DNA of 64,000 nucleotides from Phoronis australis (Eukaryota > Phoronida > Phoronidae). The position numbers and the translations under genes were made by a program. Location of the stretch: the NCBI GenBank assembly GCA_002633005.1, contig NMRA01000353.1, positions 304,897-368,896 of the forward strand. The letters run 5' to 3'. Position 1 is the first letter of the stretch. Each line of letters begins with the position of its first letter. Below are positions 25,301 to 35,260 of this stretch, piece by piece. The notes below the pieces were generated by a model. It was not told the origin of the DNA. It searched no databases and worked only from the letters and a program-made list of their open reading frames with translations.

Positions 25301-28300
25301 AGACCTGCGTCAAAATATATTTGTAGTTTTTGTGCCAATCCTAGTCTAGCGTAAAGCCTCAGTAGTAGTAAATGGCCTGGACAGTTATTATTTCGAGTAT
25401 CCCAGGTCAAGAAACACAATCTGAGGTCGCATTGTCGGCCTGCAGGCTACAACAAGTCGACGGCAGTACTTAGTCTATACTATGAGGTCACGGCAAGCTC
25501 AAAAGAGTCCAAAAAACAAGTAACAATGAATCTCGTCCTAACGCGTGCAACCAAAAGAATATAAAAATGGAAAAAATACTCTATTTACTAGGTGGTAACT
25601 CCGCCCTTAAATAGTATAAAAGCACGCCATCTCTGCGTGGTGGTAATTCTACAATTTCTTCACAACATCCCTTGACGGAAAAATTACATAAAAGGTAAGT
25701 TTTTGACGTTTTGTCCCAACGAATTTTGAAACTTGATGTTTTAAAGATAATCTTTCCTATTGTGTAAATACTAATTAAGGATCGCTGCTAACAAGTAAAT
25801 TTAGTATTTTTTTCTATTTTTAAATTTTGTCGGTTGCCACGCGTTAGGCCGGGGTTCACTGTTATTTGTTTTAGACTCCTTTAGCTTGCCGTGACCTCAT
25901 AGCGTAGTACTGCCGTCGACTTGATGTCACTTGCTTATTTTTAGCCCAGTCATCTCGCCGATATTGTCCTTCGATGATCATCAGCCACTCAGCTTACTTA
26001 GTGTTGTCGAGTGATTTCGCATTGTTCATCGTTTATTTTTGTTCTGAGTGTAAATCTGTATTGAGTGTTGTTTGTTTAATAAATATATAAAACAATTATT
26101 GTTATCTTTGCAATCAAACCATGCTGATAAACATCACGGGATACTGTTCAAGTGACATTTTTTGTTTTTTTCCTTCCATCTACTTAGATCATGAGGTAAA
26201 ACAATAAAATGACGACACGTCCTCAGGTGCAAAACAAAATGGCGACGACTCCTCATTGACTTTTGGTTGACCCGAGGCGTGACCTCTTTCCGGGCGCCTC
26301 CGCGGGACCTCACAGGGATCCTCGAAATAATACCTGTTAGGGCCATTTACTACCACTAGCCTCTATTAACATTACAGTCTAAGGAGACCATTTGGTCAAA
26401 TTTTACGCACATTCCTATTCCAACATTTCAAATTGTACTAGTCTTATTTCTCAGACTTCAAATAATTTTTAAGAGACAAATATTTATCCCATTGGTGTAA
26501 ATTGCACCTGCTTGTTTTTAGATAACCTTTATGGAGTACGAAAATAGAAATAAGCTATATTGTAAAGCAAAACGATGTGTTCTTCATGAGTGCCATGGTG
26601 AGAAATGGACCTGGTGATCACAATCCGTGTGTATCATGCCCTGTTCACCATACCCCGATTATGACTTAAGCATATGTCTGTTACACAAGTTATGCCAGTT
26701 CAGTTTTTAAAAGCAGGCTTTTTATGTTTAGCTTACTTAGATACATTGGTTGTCTGATCCTTGATCGACCTTCAAATAATCAGAAGTCTAAGTAACTGTT
26801 CACCAGGCTAATGATCGTAAAGTGCGAGCCACTGTCTAGGCTAGTTCCCAGCACAACATGGCGCATACATTGGTAGACAAGACATGCAACGCGCACGATC
26901 GACGATAGCACTCTTCAATAATTCTCGCCCATTCTTACCTCGGTTTTCGTGGCGTGTGTTCAGTAACAGATGCTTCTTTTACTCGTTAAAGGCGCAGCAC
27001 GCCCAGGCTCTAGGCGCAGATGCTATCTCATGTGTGGCTCCTTCATATTACCGACCAGAAACAGAAGGTAGTGCAAAGTTCATTCTAGCTGATTCGTTTG
27101 CTTGCAAGGCTAGATTCGTGTGTAACACTTAAAAATTACTGTTTCAAAATAACTTTTCCAGGCTTCATTCAGTATGTCTAACGGAGTTTTCTGCAACCAT
27201 GCCCATCTTTGGATACGCCCAGTGGGCGTATATAAGGAAAGCTATTGCAAAATGTGTTTTCAGTCATATTTTTCATAAGAGTTGTCTTAGTAACGAATTT
27301 GCAATGGTTATACCTACCGTACCCTCTGTAGAATGGTGATAGAAATTACCGTTTATATAAGCTGAAATGATTGTAATTGTTACGGAATTTAAAACAAAAT
27401 AAATGTCGGATTTGGTGTCAATTTTCCTTCCTGTTGTGTCCGTTCTCCCAGTACCTTTTGTCATTCAGATTTTAATCAAACGTTGTTTTTGATAACTCAG
27501 ACCCGAAATAATGGAACTGTGGTCTCACTGCTGGCTGAAAGGTTAAAGACACTCTGTCGGCTTCGTTTTTGTTAAATTCAGCACCATTTGAATTACAGTG
27601 TAAACTAGCTTGATTAAAATGTATTTTCACGTTATCCGCCGTGACAAGCCGGCTCGTAGATTACCTCGTCTCAAAGCGTCACCTTTAAAGTGACTACTAA
27701 CGCACGTTACCCGCCGTGACAAGCCAGCTCGTAGACAACCTCGTCTAAAAGCGTCACCTTTAAAGTGACTACTAACGCACGTGACCCGCCGTGACAAGCC
27801 AGCTCGTAGACTACCTCGTCTCAAAGCGTCACCTTTAAAATGACTGCTAATGCACGTGACCCGCTGTGACAAGCCGACTCGTAGACTACCTCGTCTCAAA
27901 GCGTCACCTTTAAATTGACTACTAACGCACGTGACCTGCCCGTGACAAGCCGCCTCGTCTCAAAGCTATAAAGAACTGTCAATTCTTTCGAAGCTCTGAA
28001 ATCAGTTCCATTTTGACGAAGTCTAAGAAACAATTTAAGACCAATTTCATGACGGCATATGGTCTGATCAAAAGTTTTTTTGAAGGAAGATGTGTTTATA
28101 GCAGTTTTAAAGTTTTTTACGACTATTTCAGAACAGCTGGTAGACTACATGCAGAACGTTGCTTCGTGTGCACCGACTACGCCATTCTACCTGTATGACA
28201 TCGACTTTATGACCAATATTAAGCGTGAGTGTTATTTCGGCCTGGTAAATGTCATCAGTGCAAACTGGCTACAATTTGAAAGTTTTAGACGTAATATCAA

Positions 28301-30477
28301 ATCACCGAACATTGCATACATGCCTACTTTTATCATTCGGCAGGGAATTTTCATATTATTTGTCTATGTTTGACCCCATCTATGCATATCCACTAACAAA
28401 ATAATGTTTTACCCACAAACACTGAAAAGCCACTGAATCTGATGGGGTCCAATCCGTCGTCGGTTTGATATCAAATACACGATATTGTCACCGATAACGA
28501 CACTTTAGGTTGTGTAAGATCCTCGGAAAATGACCAAGTTTGGGCAGGTTTGTAACATCATGTCTGAGAAATGCGTGATGGGGTTCATACGAAACGTTAT
28601 GCTGTGTTCTCAAACGCGCTTTTAGGAATTGTTTAAAATTGTTCCACTTTTGCTTGAGGGGTTTTCAAAAATAGGACTATCATGATTTTTATTTAAAAAA
28701 AATCAAAAACTGGATCAAATGAAAATGAAATGATAATTTAGAAAACTGAAACAGTGTTTTTTAGATTTTATCTTGGAAATTTACATTAATCAAAGCCTGG
28801 TCATGTTGATACCATTGTTAGGCTCTGTATGGACCTTTCTTTTTTCCTAAATTTTATTAAAAAGACATGGTCACGTGGTCCAGTAGATTAGTATAAAGTC
28901 AAAAAACAAACTCCACAAGCTTTTTACTTTCGGGAAACATATGCTTTTACTGAGTTAAAATCTATAGTGTTTTTAGATAGTTGCCTAAGTACACCAACAA
29001 GTCTACAAGGTCCTACATAATCGTATTGAGCGTGCTCGTCATTGTACATACACCTATATTTGTACATATAATTGTTTTGTTATAATTCAGCGCGTTGATA
29101 TCTTATCAGTAAGATTTATTAATTTTTATAATTGTATAACTCTACCCACTCTGGTGGGTTTACACATATTTGTATAAGCGAATACTCCTCTTATGTATGG
29201 TTTAGACGCTACGACGGGTAGAGCTATATTTATAGATGTCACCCAGTAGGATGTACCCGGAAATCTTCCACGCGTCCACCCATTGGAAAAGGTTAGAGGT
29301 ACCCCGCATCTTTCTCGTCTACAACCCCGGTTGTACGTTTATTGTTTGTTAAGTAATTAATTACTTGACAGAGACTCATGTTCTTGAATTGAATGTATGT
29401 GTGTTTATATTAATTTCAGTGGACGTGGAACGATTTTTTGCCTTAGCTGATCAAAGAATTCCCACACTGAGGGGAATGAAATACTCGTCACCATACTTAG
29501 CAGGATTGGCTCGCTGCGTCAATCACAGAGGTGGGAAATGGCACGTCATGATCGGTACCGATGACGTAAGTGAAATTTTAGTTTATGCTATATTGTGAAA
29601 CAATTTTTATAGAGGTAGTTCAATGCGGAGAACATAGTTGGGCGAGTTTGAGTCTAATGTAAGTCAATTTACGACAAAACGACTTTTGCACCTGGTTTGA
29701 GAATATGTTACCGTATCTTCAGCAATACTTAATGGGCCTGGTAGTCGGCTGTGAGACAAGCGTGCTAACTTCGTATCTTGTTCCTACTCATCAGCGAATG
29801 TACAAGGCCTTCAAGAAGGGTGACATGGACGAGGCTCGCCTGCAACAGGTTGGTCAGTCGAAGTTTTCCTGATTTGCTCAGCAAAGTTCCAAAGTATTTA
29901 TTTTCGAGTTTAACATCAAAGTCGTCTGGGAAGGCGTAGGCCTACGGTCGATGTGAAACTACTTGTAGTTAAATTGCACTCATGCCTAAAGAAGTTCAAG
30001 TGGGTAAAACTACATGGGAGGGACCCCGTGATCGTGGACAAGAATTTCAACACAGTTTTCCTTTACAACGCTATATATTGTAATACGTACCGTACGTTAA
30101 CCTTCCATAACAATGGGCGGCGCAGCACTGAAATAAGTGAGGAGGGGAGGGGCTATAGCCCGCCAGCCTCCATGTGACCATGGGCAGCACCCCTTCTGAA
30201 ATAAGTGGGGGAGCTATAGCTCCCAGCCCCGTATGGTGCGCCGCCCATGACAACCATCCTATCGTTGCAGGACCGCTGTTTAAAAGTCAGCAAACTGCGC
30301 TCCAAGCACGGTATAGCAGTCGGTGGATTCGCCGTTTCTCGAAGCGTGATGCCTATGTTGGGCTTAGATATCGGGCCGCCTCGTCTGCCATTATCCCAAC
30401 TTAACTCGGTGGCTGCTAATACGCTGAAGAAGGATTTAGAAGAAATAGGTTTTTTTGATTGGGCGAAGGCTACGTAA
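16301..30477 (+). CDS. NPL-like: N-acetylneuraminate lyase-like protein (NPL-like aldolase), nine exons
   Basis: The exons 16301-16365, 17133-17203, 23343-23427, 24931-24988, 26992-27067, 28132-28224, 29420-29565, 29723-29848 and 30271-30477 join with matching phases and GT/AG borders into 308 codons plus TAA, against about 320 residues for vertebrate NPL. The family cleaves sialic acid to N-acetylmannosamine and pyruvate in the cytosol. Counting from the first recognised residue, visible family motifs are VVAAPFTPFTSDGEI (10-24), GTTGEG (48-53), a Tyr at 140 (FYLYDI), the Schiff-base Lys at 170 (LRGMKYS), and GPPRLPL near the C-terminus. Divergent points are YDID where YxIP is usual, GTDD where GxDE is usual, and loss of the GAVGSTYN-like block (GCETSVLTSY). 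The ATG exon was not found; only a few residues should be missing. A divergent sialic acid lyase or another class I aldolase specificity are both possible. Confidence 0.85.
17133..17203 (+). CDS. NPL-like exon B
   Basis: Acceptor TCTGTTTTTCAG and donor GTAAGT. Encodes EIDFDKFGPYIDHLVEYECK and following residues, the helix equivalent to EINFSVIGQYVDYLVKEQG in human NPL. Confidence 0.85.
17251..17371. repeat. 30-32 bp minisatellite, four units
   Basis: Four head-to-tail units share TATTCCCCAGTGGCTATA(..)AGTTATTGAT, starting at 17251, 17283, 17313 and 17343. They lie about 50 bases downstream of exon B in the NPL-like intron. Confidence 0.9.
17540..17651. mobile_element. GTTCAG-family MITE, copy 2 (one end degraded)
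   Basis: The left end GTTCAGCGTTAGGACCTAGC and the core AAAAGCAAGACTTCGTGA match the other copies. The right terminus is lost after GGTTAGATTTTCTT. Confidence 0.65.
17693..17806. mobile_element. hAT-like MITE, copy 2
   Basis: Begins CAGGGGCGGATACAGG and ends CAAATCCGCCACTG. The flanks GGATA (17688-17692) and AGATA (17807-17811) match at four of five bases. It is a short internal-deletion form of the element at 10337-10647. Confidence 0.75.
17812..21422. other. NPL-like intron sequence, no gene recognised
   Basis: The large intron between exons B and C. It contains short ORFs with no family signature and anonymous repeat fragments, such as a tract near 20638-20870 that mentions the CCGCCACTGG end but lacks a matched partner. 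Confidence 0.4.
21423..22350 (+). pseudogene. Penelope-like element, GIY-YIG endonuclease end, with nonsense codon
   Basis: The plus strand encodes the C-terminal part of a Penelope protein. The GIY-YIG-type block reads NVVYQFTRHMDECLPHSRE, then QCYIGHT, then LLRRLSM. It is followed by LQDGSIQDHF and a helical tail ending near SVLNKQ. The CxxH-like Cys/His residues and YIGHT are the family's endonuclease signature. A TAG at 21786-21788 interrupts the frame just after LLRRLSM and the same frame resumes directly, so the copy is inactive by point mutation. The downstream 3' region (about 22190-22280) resembles 11950-12190. The RT half is missing or unrecognisable upstream. It lies in the NPL-like intron between exons B and C, in the sense orientation. 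Confidence 0.85.
22553..22710. repeat. Dispersed repeat related to the end of the 75-bp minisatellite block
   Basis: GCCGTGACAAGCC, AACTGTCAATTC(..)TTCGAAGC and GACCAATTTCAT-like segments recur in the same order at 27942-28080. Both copies lie in NPL-like introns. Confidence 0.6.
23343..23427 (+). CDS. NPL-like exon C (GTTGEG motif)
   Basis: Acceptor CACATTTAG and donor GTAAGG. Encodes LGTTGEGLNMTVEERKLVTE and following residues. GTTGE binds the carboxylate of the keto acid in this aldolase family. Confidence 0.85.
23887..24642. repeat. Near-identical 377/378-bp tandem duplication joined by one N (likely assembly artefact)
   Basis: 23887-24263 and 24265-24642 differ by about one inserted T and one substitution, and are separated by a single N at 24264. 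The lone N at the junction suggests an unmerged contig or haplotype overlap rather than a real tandem copy. Confidence 0.85.
24931..24988 (+). CDS. NPL-like exon D
   Basis: Acceptor TGGTATGCAG and donor GTAAGT. Encodes LLKVVIQIGAGNMKDSMEL, equivalent to the VIIHVGALSLKESQEL strand-helix of human NPL. Confidence 0.85.
25361..26357. mobile_element. 997-bp inverted-repeat element with 6-bp TSD, in the NPL-like intron
   Basis: The ends are AGTAGTAGTAAATGGCC and the complement of AGTGGTAGTAAATGGCC, with similarity continuing for about 45 bases. The exact 6-bp duplication AGCCTC is at 25355-25360 and 26358-26363. A second inverted pair lies inside (about 25455-25560 against 25848-25923, core GTCGACGGCAGTACT). 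Its loop has a TATAAAAG box, a GTAAGT donor about 75 bases on, and an AATAAA further right. No transposase is seen. A 6-bp duplication is compatible with IS3EU or some hAT-type groups; the superfamily is undecided. Confidence 0.8.
25615..25622 (+). promoter_or_regulatory. TATA-box-like motif inside inverted-repeat element
   Basis: TATAAAAG lies in the loop between the inner inverted repeats, with a candidate start region 25-35 bases downstream and an AAAAGGTAAGTTTT splice-donor-like site at about 25690. Promoter activity is inferred only from the motifs. Confidence 0.35.
26992..27067 (+). CDS. NPL-like exon E
   Basis: Acceptor CTCGTTAAAG and donor GTAGTG (weak). Encodes AQHAQALGADAISCVAPSYY and following residues, aligned with the AEIGADGIAVIAPFF block of NPL. 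Confidence 0.85.
27628..27966. repeat. 75-bp minisatellite, four and a half units
   Basis: Units start with GTGACAAGCC at 27641, 27716, 27791, 27866 and 27942. Each holds an AGCTCGTAGAC(T)ACCTCGTCT segment and a quasi-palindrome GTCACCTTTAAAGTGAC. The length is a multiple of three, so the minus strand stays open over four units; this is a consequence of the repeat and does not show a gene. Confidence 0.95.
28132..28224 (+). CDS. NPL-like exon F (active-site tyrosine)
   Basis: Acceptor GACTATTTCAG and donor GTGAGT. Encodes QLVDYMQNVASCAPTTPFYL and YDIDFMTNIK. The second Tyr of FYLYDI takes the place of the catalytic Tyr of the YxIP motif; the Pro is Asp here. Confidence 0.85.
29420..29565 (+). 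CDS. NPL-like exon G (Schiff-base lysine)
   Basis: Acceptor TTAATTTCAG and donor GTAAGT. Contains RIPTLRGMKYSS; the Lys aligns with the Schiff-base lysine of class I aldolases of this family. Ends in GTDD, where human NPL has GVDE. Confidence 0.88.
29723..29848 (+). CDS. NPL-like exon H
   Basis: Acceptor CCGTATCTTCAG and donor GTTGGT (weak). Encodes QYLMGLVVGCETSVLTSYLV and RMYKAFKKGDMDEARLQQ. The usual glycine-rich GATGAVGSTYN stretch is replaced. Confidence 0.75.
30113..30248. mobile_element. 136-bp MITE with perfect 12-bp TIR, just upstream of the last NPL-like exon
   Basis: The perfect inverted ends ATGGGCGGCGCA and TGCGCCGCCCAT enclose two imperfect copies of GCAGCAC(..)TGAAATAAGTG. 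The right end is 22 bases from the exon start at 30271, so it sits where the branch point should be. No clear target duplication was seen. Confidence 0.7.
30271..30477 (+). CDS. NPL-like exon I (C-terminus and stop)
   Basis: Acceptor CTATCGTTGCAG. Encodes 68 residues ending FFDWAKAT and TAA at 30475-30477. GPPRLPL matches the GIPMGPPRLPL signature of animal NPL. A possible AATAAA lies near 30800, beyond a SINE. Confidence 0.88.
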   Translation, partial: DRCLKVSKLRSKHGIAVGGFAVSRSVMPMLGLDIGPPRLPLSQLNSVAANTLKKDLEEIGFFDWAKAT

Positions 30478-30636
30478 ACGTCAAAATGCAACGAGGATCA
30501 AATGAAGCGAAGTTAGGTCTTATTGGTGGCGATAGTACATTTTGTGTATTTTCGATGTCTTACGCTAGGGCTCTCGTTCTAATATTTTTTCTGAAGAAAG
30601 GACGTTCGTGTTAATGCTGTTCATCCTGATGACGTG

Positions 30637-30776
30637 GAAACATTTTTATGCTTTGTTAATATGTAGTTAAAACCGAGGTGAGTATCTGACTGAAGGGCCT
30701 AGTAGTGCGCCACAGTGGTATTCGAACCCACAGCCTTGAATATAGGAAGCGGACGGCCACACTGCCTCAAAACATT
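30637..30776 (-). repeat. tRNA-derived SINE, compact copy
   Basis: On the minus strand a GGCAGTGTGGCCGTCCGCTT head and a GGGTTCGAATACC B box are followed by a tail ending ATATTAACAAAGCATAAAAA. It is the same family as 3141-3205 and lies just past the NPL-like stop codon. Confidence 0.65.
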
Positions 30777-33275
30777 GTCACAGAAGGGAGGAATGGTAAT
30801 AAACCATCAGTAGTTAGATCCATCCGAAAGTCATCCTAAGCTGTGCTCTTGTTAATGTTGATGCAATCGCAAAAAACAGCTTCGAGGATGCATAGAACTA
30901 GTCGGATTCGTCCGAAAGTCAACATCAGCCACGTACACCGGCCACACTGGAATCATTTCAGTCAAGTTTCACGCTGACCATTCACCGAACCTGGTACTTA
31001 TTGAGGCAGTTGCAAAAACTAAAAGTGTCACAATAAGACATAGCCTTATTCCACGCTTACATCATAAGGGAGCTTATCGGTCAAATTTCATGGAAACCAC
31101 TTGGCAGATGGAGAGGTTGACGACAAAATCGAACACCAGAATACTAAACTTGCCACATGGGGGACAATAGTAGTCATGTTTACCCTAAACATTCTACCTA
31201 TTGTCGTCTTCTTGATAGAAGCACATTTGCCCGATTTAATAAAGATCCGGTGAGTAATTTGGCGAGAAAGAGGCAAACACAAAATTTAAAAATTTCCAGT
31301 AGGTGGCACATCAGAAGTCACATCTGATAAAAAATATTCGTCACCTGTTGACATGTTCATAGAAATACACCGGCCAAATTTCACGAAGAGGGGTTTATAG
31401 CGTTGGTTTTTGTTTTCCTGTGCGATTTTTTTTGTTGAAACTGATATTTGAGTGGAGCAATAAATACGAGACCCAGGCCCCGCGTGCGGGTTGAGGATAA
31501 GCCTCTCAGAATGTGCATTTTATTTGAAGTGACAAGTTAGATGTATAGAAGATGTGAACATACGAATTAATATTCCTACACAATAATACGATTGACCACA
31601 CTCATTTCCAGGGTAGAGCTTGTAAAGTAAAGAAAACATGTAGTGAACAAAATTTTCTACTAAGTAAGAACAATGCACTACATCAGAGGCGTAATAATAA
31701 TAATGACTACAAAAGCAGTAACCATTTCCATTTCCTACGCACACTTCGAAGTAAGAATTTCACAACTTGTGAAACATTCGTAACACAATAATACTCAATT
31801 CCTACAAACATATTTAAGGAATTATGAAGTGAAAAATTGTATTCTGTATACATGATATCATTGGCCTCCAATTTTTAAGTGAACTACCTAACATGATTTT
31901 TAATGGTTTTACTGCTAACAATGTTTGAAATAACCGCAAGCAATCCATTGTTCAACACAGAACTTGAACGCACACGCAATCCATTAACAAGAGACAATAG
32001 ATTAGAGCTACTGGAGAGGACTGCGGCCCACAGCGAGTTCAGTAGCAGGCTTTATAACCATTTATTTTTGATGCTACACAAATAAATGGCAATACATTAA
32101 AATAAAAATATTTAGCCTAGAAAGCGAACCCTTATATCCAGGCTTTTAAATATAAAACAACGACTTACTTAAGTGAAACATAATATAGAGCAACAACACC
32201 AAAAGTAAAGAAAACAAAAACCAAGACCAAAATCATTTGGTAATAAAGGAGAACATATTAACAAGAGAATGATATATACAAAAACATTAACAAAACAAAA
32301 AGCTCAACATCGATATTAATGCAGTTCCCAATTATGACATTTGAAAATAAAATCACATGATCTCTAAGCAACAGAGCATTACAGTAGTTATAGTCCAGTC
32401 ATTCTAGGGCTCCAGAGGCCCCAACCTAGAAAAAATTGCAACAGAAGGTTTTTTGCATAATGGCATCTTCAAACATCCCTTAGTGTCAGAAAAAAAATCT
32501 ACCGAAATCGGAGTGGCGGAAGTTGGTTTTTCAAGATGGCGGAAAAAATGGCCGACAAAACCGGTGTTTACTGTTTTCTGGCATATTACTCTTATGTAAC
32601 AGCTAAAAATAAAACAATAAAGTTTTTCATTGATTATATACTTTTCATAACAGGCATACCAATCAAAAGATGCCAATTTTCCTTAAAATAAAACCAATAT
32701 GGCCGACAAAATGGCGGCCGAAACGGCAATTTGGTACATGTTGCAAGATTTCTTTTTATATTTTGCCCTGAAAATGGCGAAAGTTATATTCTTTTGTAAG
32801 TTAGACAATTGAAAATATCTGGACCTTACAATTGGTCACTGGTGTGCGAGAAAAAAATCAAGATGGCTGACAAAATGGCCGCCAAAATGGCTGCCAATTC
32901 ACAAACCTCAATTATGTTTTGCAAACTTTGTTTGTAACCTGATACGGATTTACACAAAACATTTTACAATCTACAGTCAGGGTTAATAAGTGATTGTTTC
33001 TGTAATTTTTTTAAGATTTAGATACTAAATGTGGAATTGTAATCACATTTTAGATTATATAACATAAAAGTTGACAGATCAAGTAACGCCAATCCAAAAC
33101 CAATGAAGAAAGAAATTCAGGTTCTTCAGAAATTCCAGGAGTCCGGAATGTCACCAACGCAGACCACACAGATTCCATGCCAAGAGATAGAGCAGTTCAA
33201 TACTTACACATATTTTGGCTCGTCAAAATATGGAGACAGATTCTTCAGACATCCCATCTGATCACATAAATAGAT
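30777..33275. other. No gene; AAGATGGC-type repeat material at 32480-32900
   Basis: Several AAGATGGC(..)AAAATGGCCG(A/C)C(A/C)AAA blocks recur between 32530 and 32900, typical of decayed MITE or transposon flanks. Nothing is recognised from 30777 to 32400. Confidence 0.45.
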
Positions 33276-35260
33276 GTGTACTCTGGGGCATGCCATGCCC
33301 AGCCAGTGTCTTCCGATTCTGAACCTTGGATTACAGTGGAATGCCCTCACGAGAGTTCACTTCTGGCTTTCGACCGACTGCCACTGGTATATTCAAACAC
33401 GACTGAATCAGAGTATAGGTCTTCAGAATTCGCAGAGACAGAGAATAGTTCGTCAGAAGAATCAATGGCCAATGATATTCTTCGTGAAGATTTGAGAGCT
33501 GATCTGAAGCGGTATGATGATCTTATTGCTGACATGACGTCTGAGTGCGACGATGTATGCTCGTCGGAGTGTCTTGTGGGTATCCATAAAAAATCGAAGC
33601 ACATAAATCAGACTTGTCCTTGCAAAGTCGAATCATTAGTCTTTGGCTACGGTATATGAAGATGATTGACATCCTTCGACTTTTAAAAGCAGAAATAACG
33701 TCAGATTGGGAGCTTCACTTAAAAGCAGTTTCTGAAATGCTGTCTTACTTTGCAGCTGCTGGTCACAACTCTTATGCAAAATCTTCATACATATACTTGC
33801 AGCAGACGTAGCAACTCAAAGACACATGTCCAGACGTCTACGGCCAACACACCATAAGACAAAGTGACAGATTCTGGGCAGGCTTGTCATAATGAGATAT
33901 GATCTTGTAATTGAACAAACACTCATGAAAAGTATTAAAACAACAGGAGGTTTAACTTGAGGTTGCGAAATGGGAGATACACAGATTGCACAGTGCTGCT
34001 TTCCTTGCCGGCATGCTCAAGTATAAATGGTGCCGTGCAGACTGTGGCAAACTTGAGTTCTGAAACAAGTCAGCAGCATAAAGAATGTACTCAGGCAAGA
34101 CAGTCGCGTGACGACAAAGATATCCGCAGCCTTGTTGAATTCCTTCACAACAGTAACACATTTTAAAGAGATACATTACAGAACATCGCCATTGGTGTGA
34201 CCGCAGGCACATGCGTCAGTGCCAGAGAAGTGGGGAAGACGGTTCGCTTGTCTATGGAGGGGTCAAGTGTGAAAGACTTCACATTCAGAAAGAAAGACAA
34301 GGTTATGGCAACGACAAGTCAATCCGTTCATGCTGCTAATAGTAATTTTCCATGACTGCTATTTCAGCGAATCCTGACAACTGCAAAAGACAACAGCGAA
34401 AGTTAATCAGGCCTTTTGAAGTTTGAGCTGTGTGTTGGTTCCCCTGCTCTAGTTGATACATCTGGTCTTCCCAGAGTCGCTAATAAATCAATATGAGCTG
34501 ATGCACTCTGGTCCAGTGGGGGACTACCTGAGGATTTCAATTTTCAGAAAACACAGTGATGCATGTAATCGGCGGCGGTTCTCTCCTTCTCCGTATTCCA
34601 TGCGCTAGAGGTGCAATGTTTCAGTCATTTAGTAGAGCTTATGTGGATTACATCAGCAAGTGCACCAAGCCTACTGTTGTTTTTTATGGTTACTGAGATG
34701 GACCATCAACTAAAGATGTCTCTCATATTCGAAGACTGGGTGGGGTGGTTGGAACTGAAGTTCACTTCAATGGTGACATGGTGATCAAGTAAAAAAGGAA
34801 CATTTTTGGCAAAGAGCAAAAACCAAAACTGATTCATTCACTTCTTGTCAAGTTTGCTAGGAAATGCTGGTTGCACAGTGGTACAAGCTCAAAGTGACGC
34901 AGATGTTTTAATTGTAGAAACAGCAGTAGAGAACGCAGCACAAGGTCCAACTACCCTTATTGCAGACGATACAGACTTGGTTCTTTTGCGTTACCATGCT
35001 ATTTCACAACAAATTCCAATGTTCATGAAAGTTAACAAGAGGCACCAAAGCAAGATGAGAGTCTGGGACATCAAGGAACTACAGTTATATCTTGGTGCCA
35101 AAACTTGCGCAGTTTTGCCATTTGCGCATGCAATAGGTGGTTGCAACACAATATTACAGCTGTTCAGTATTAGCAAAGGCTCTCCCATTCAAGAAACTGT
35201 GTGATCGAGAATTCTGCAAAATATGTAGTAAGAGTGTTCACTAGACACATGCAGCTGAAG
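33276..35260 (+). pseudogene. Relic of a multicopy invertebrate family with FEN/PIN-nuclease-like C-terminal domain
   Basis: Fragments in several plus-strand frames follow one protein order. The early part has WELHLKAVSEMLSYFAAAGH (33706-33770), then DVYGQHTIRQSDRFWAGLS, then LSLPACSSINGAVQTV and QQHKECTQARQSRD (34000-34110). The late part has VVFYGY(..)DGPSTKDVSHIRRLGG (34680-34745), ADVLIVETAVENA and DDTDLVLL (34900-34990), WDIKELQLYLGAKTCAVL and HAIGGCN (35070-35150). The acidic LIV(..)DDTDL strands and the HAIGGC-T(..)GIGKG-like turn resemble flap-endonuclease folds; here GCDT is GCNT and the glycine-rich turn is SISKG. I know the family as abundant in cnidarian, mollusc and hemichordate genomes, probably mobile. 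Many stops and shifts make this copy dead. Confidence 0.7.

Noticed and set aside
27627-27899. 90-codon repetitive minus-strand protein
   Set aside because: A by-product of a 75-bp tandem repeat whose length is divisible by three; no start context or conservation argument.
27628-27966. CRISPR array
   Set aside because: The units are contiguous 75-bp tandem copies with no unique spacers, in an animal intron.
33347-33604. Serine-rich minus-strand ORF
   Set aside because: Antisense shadow of the decayed FEN-like family gene.
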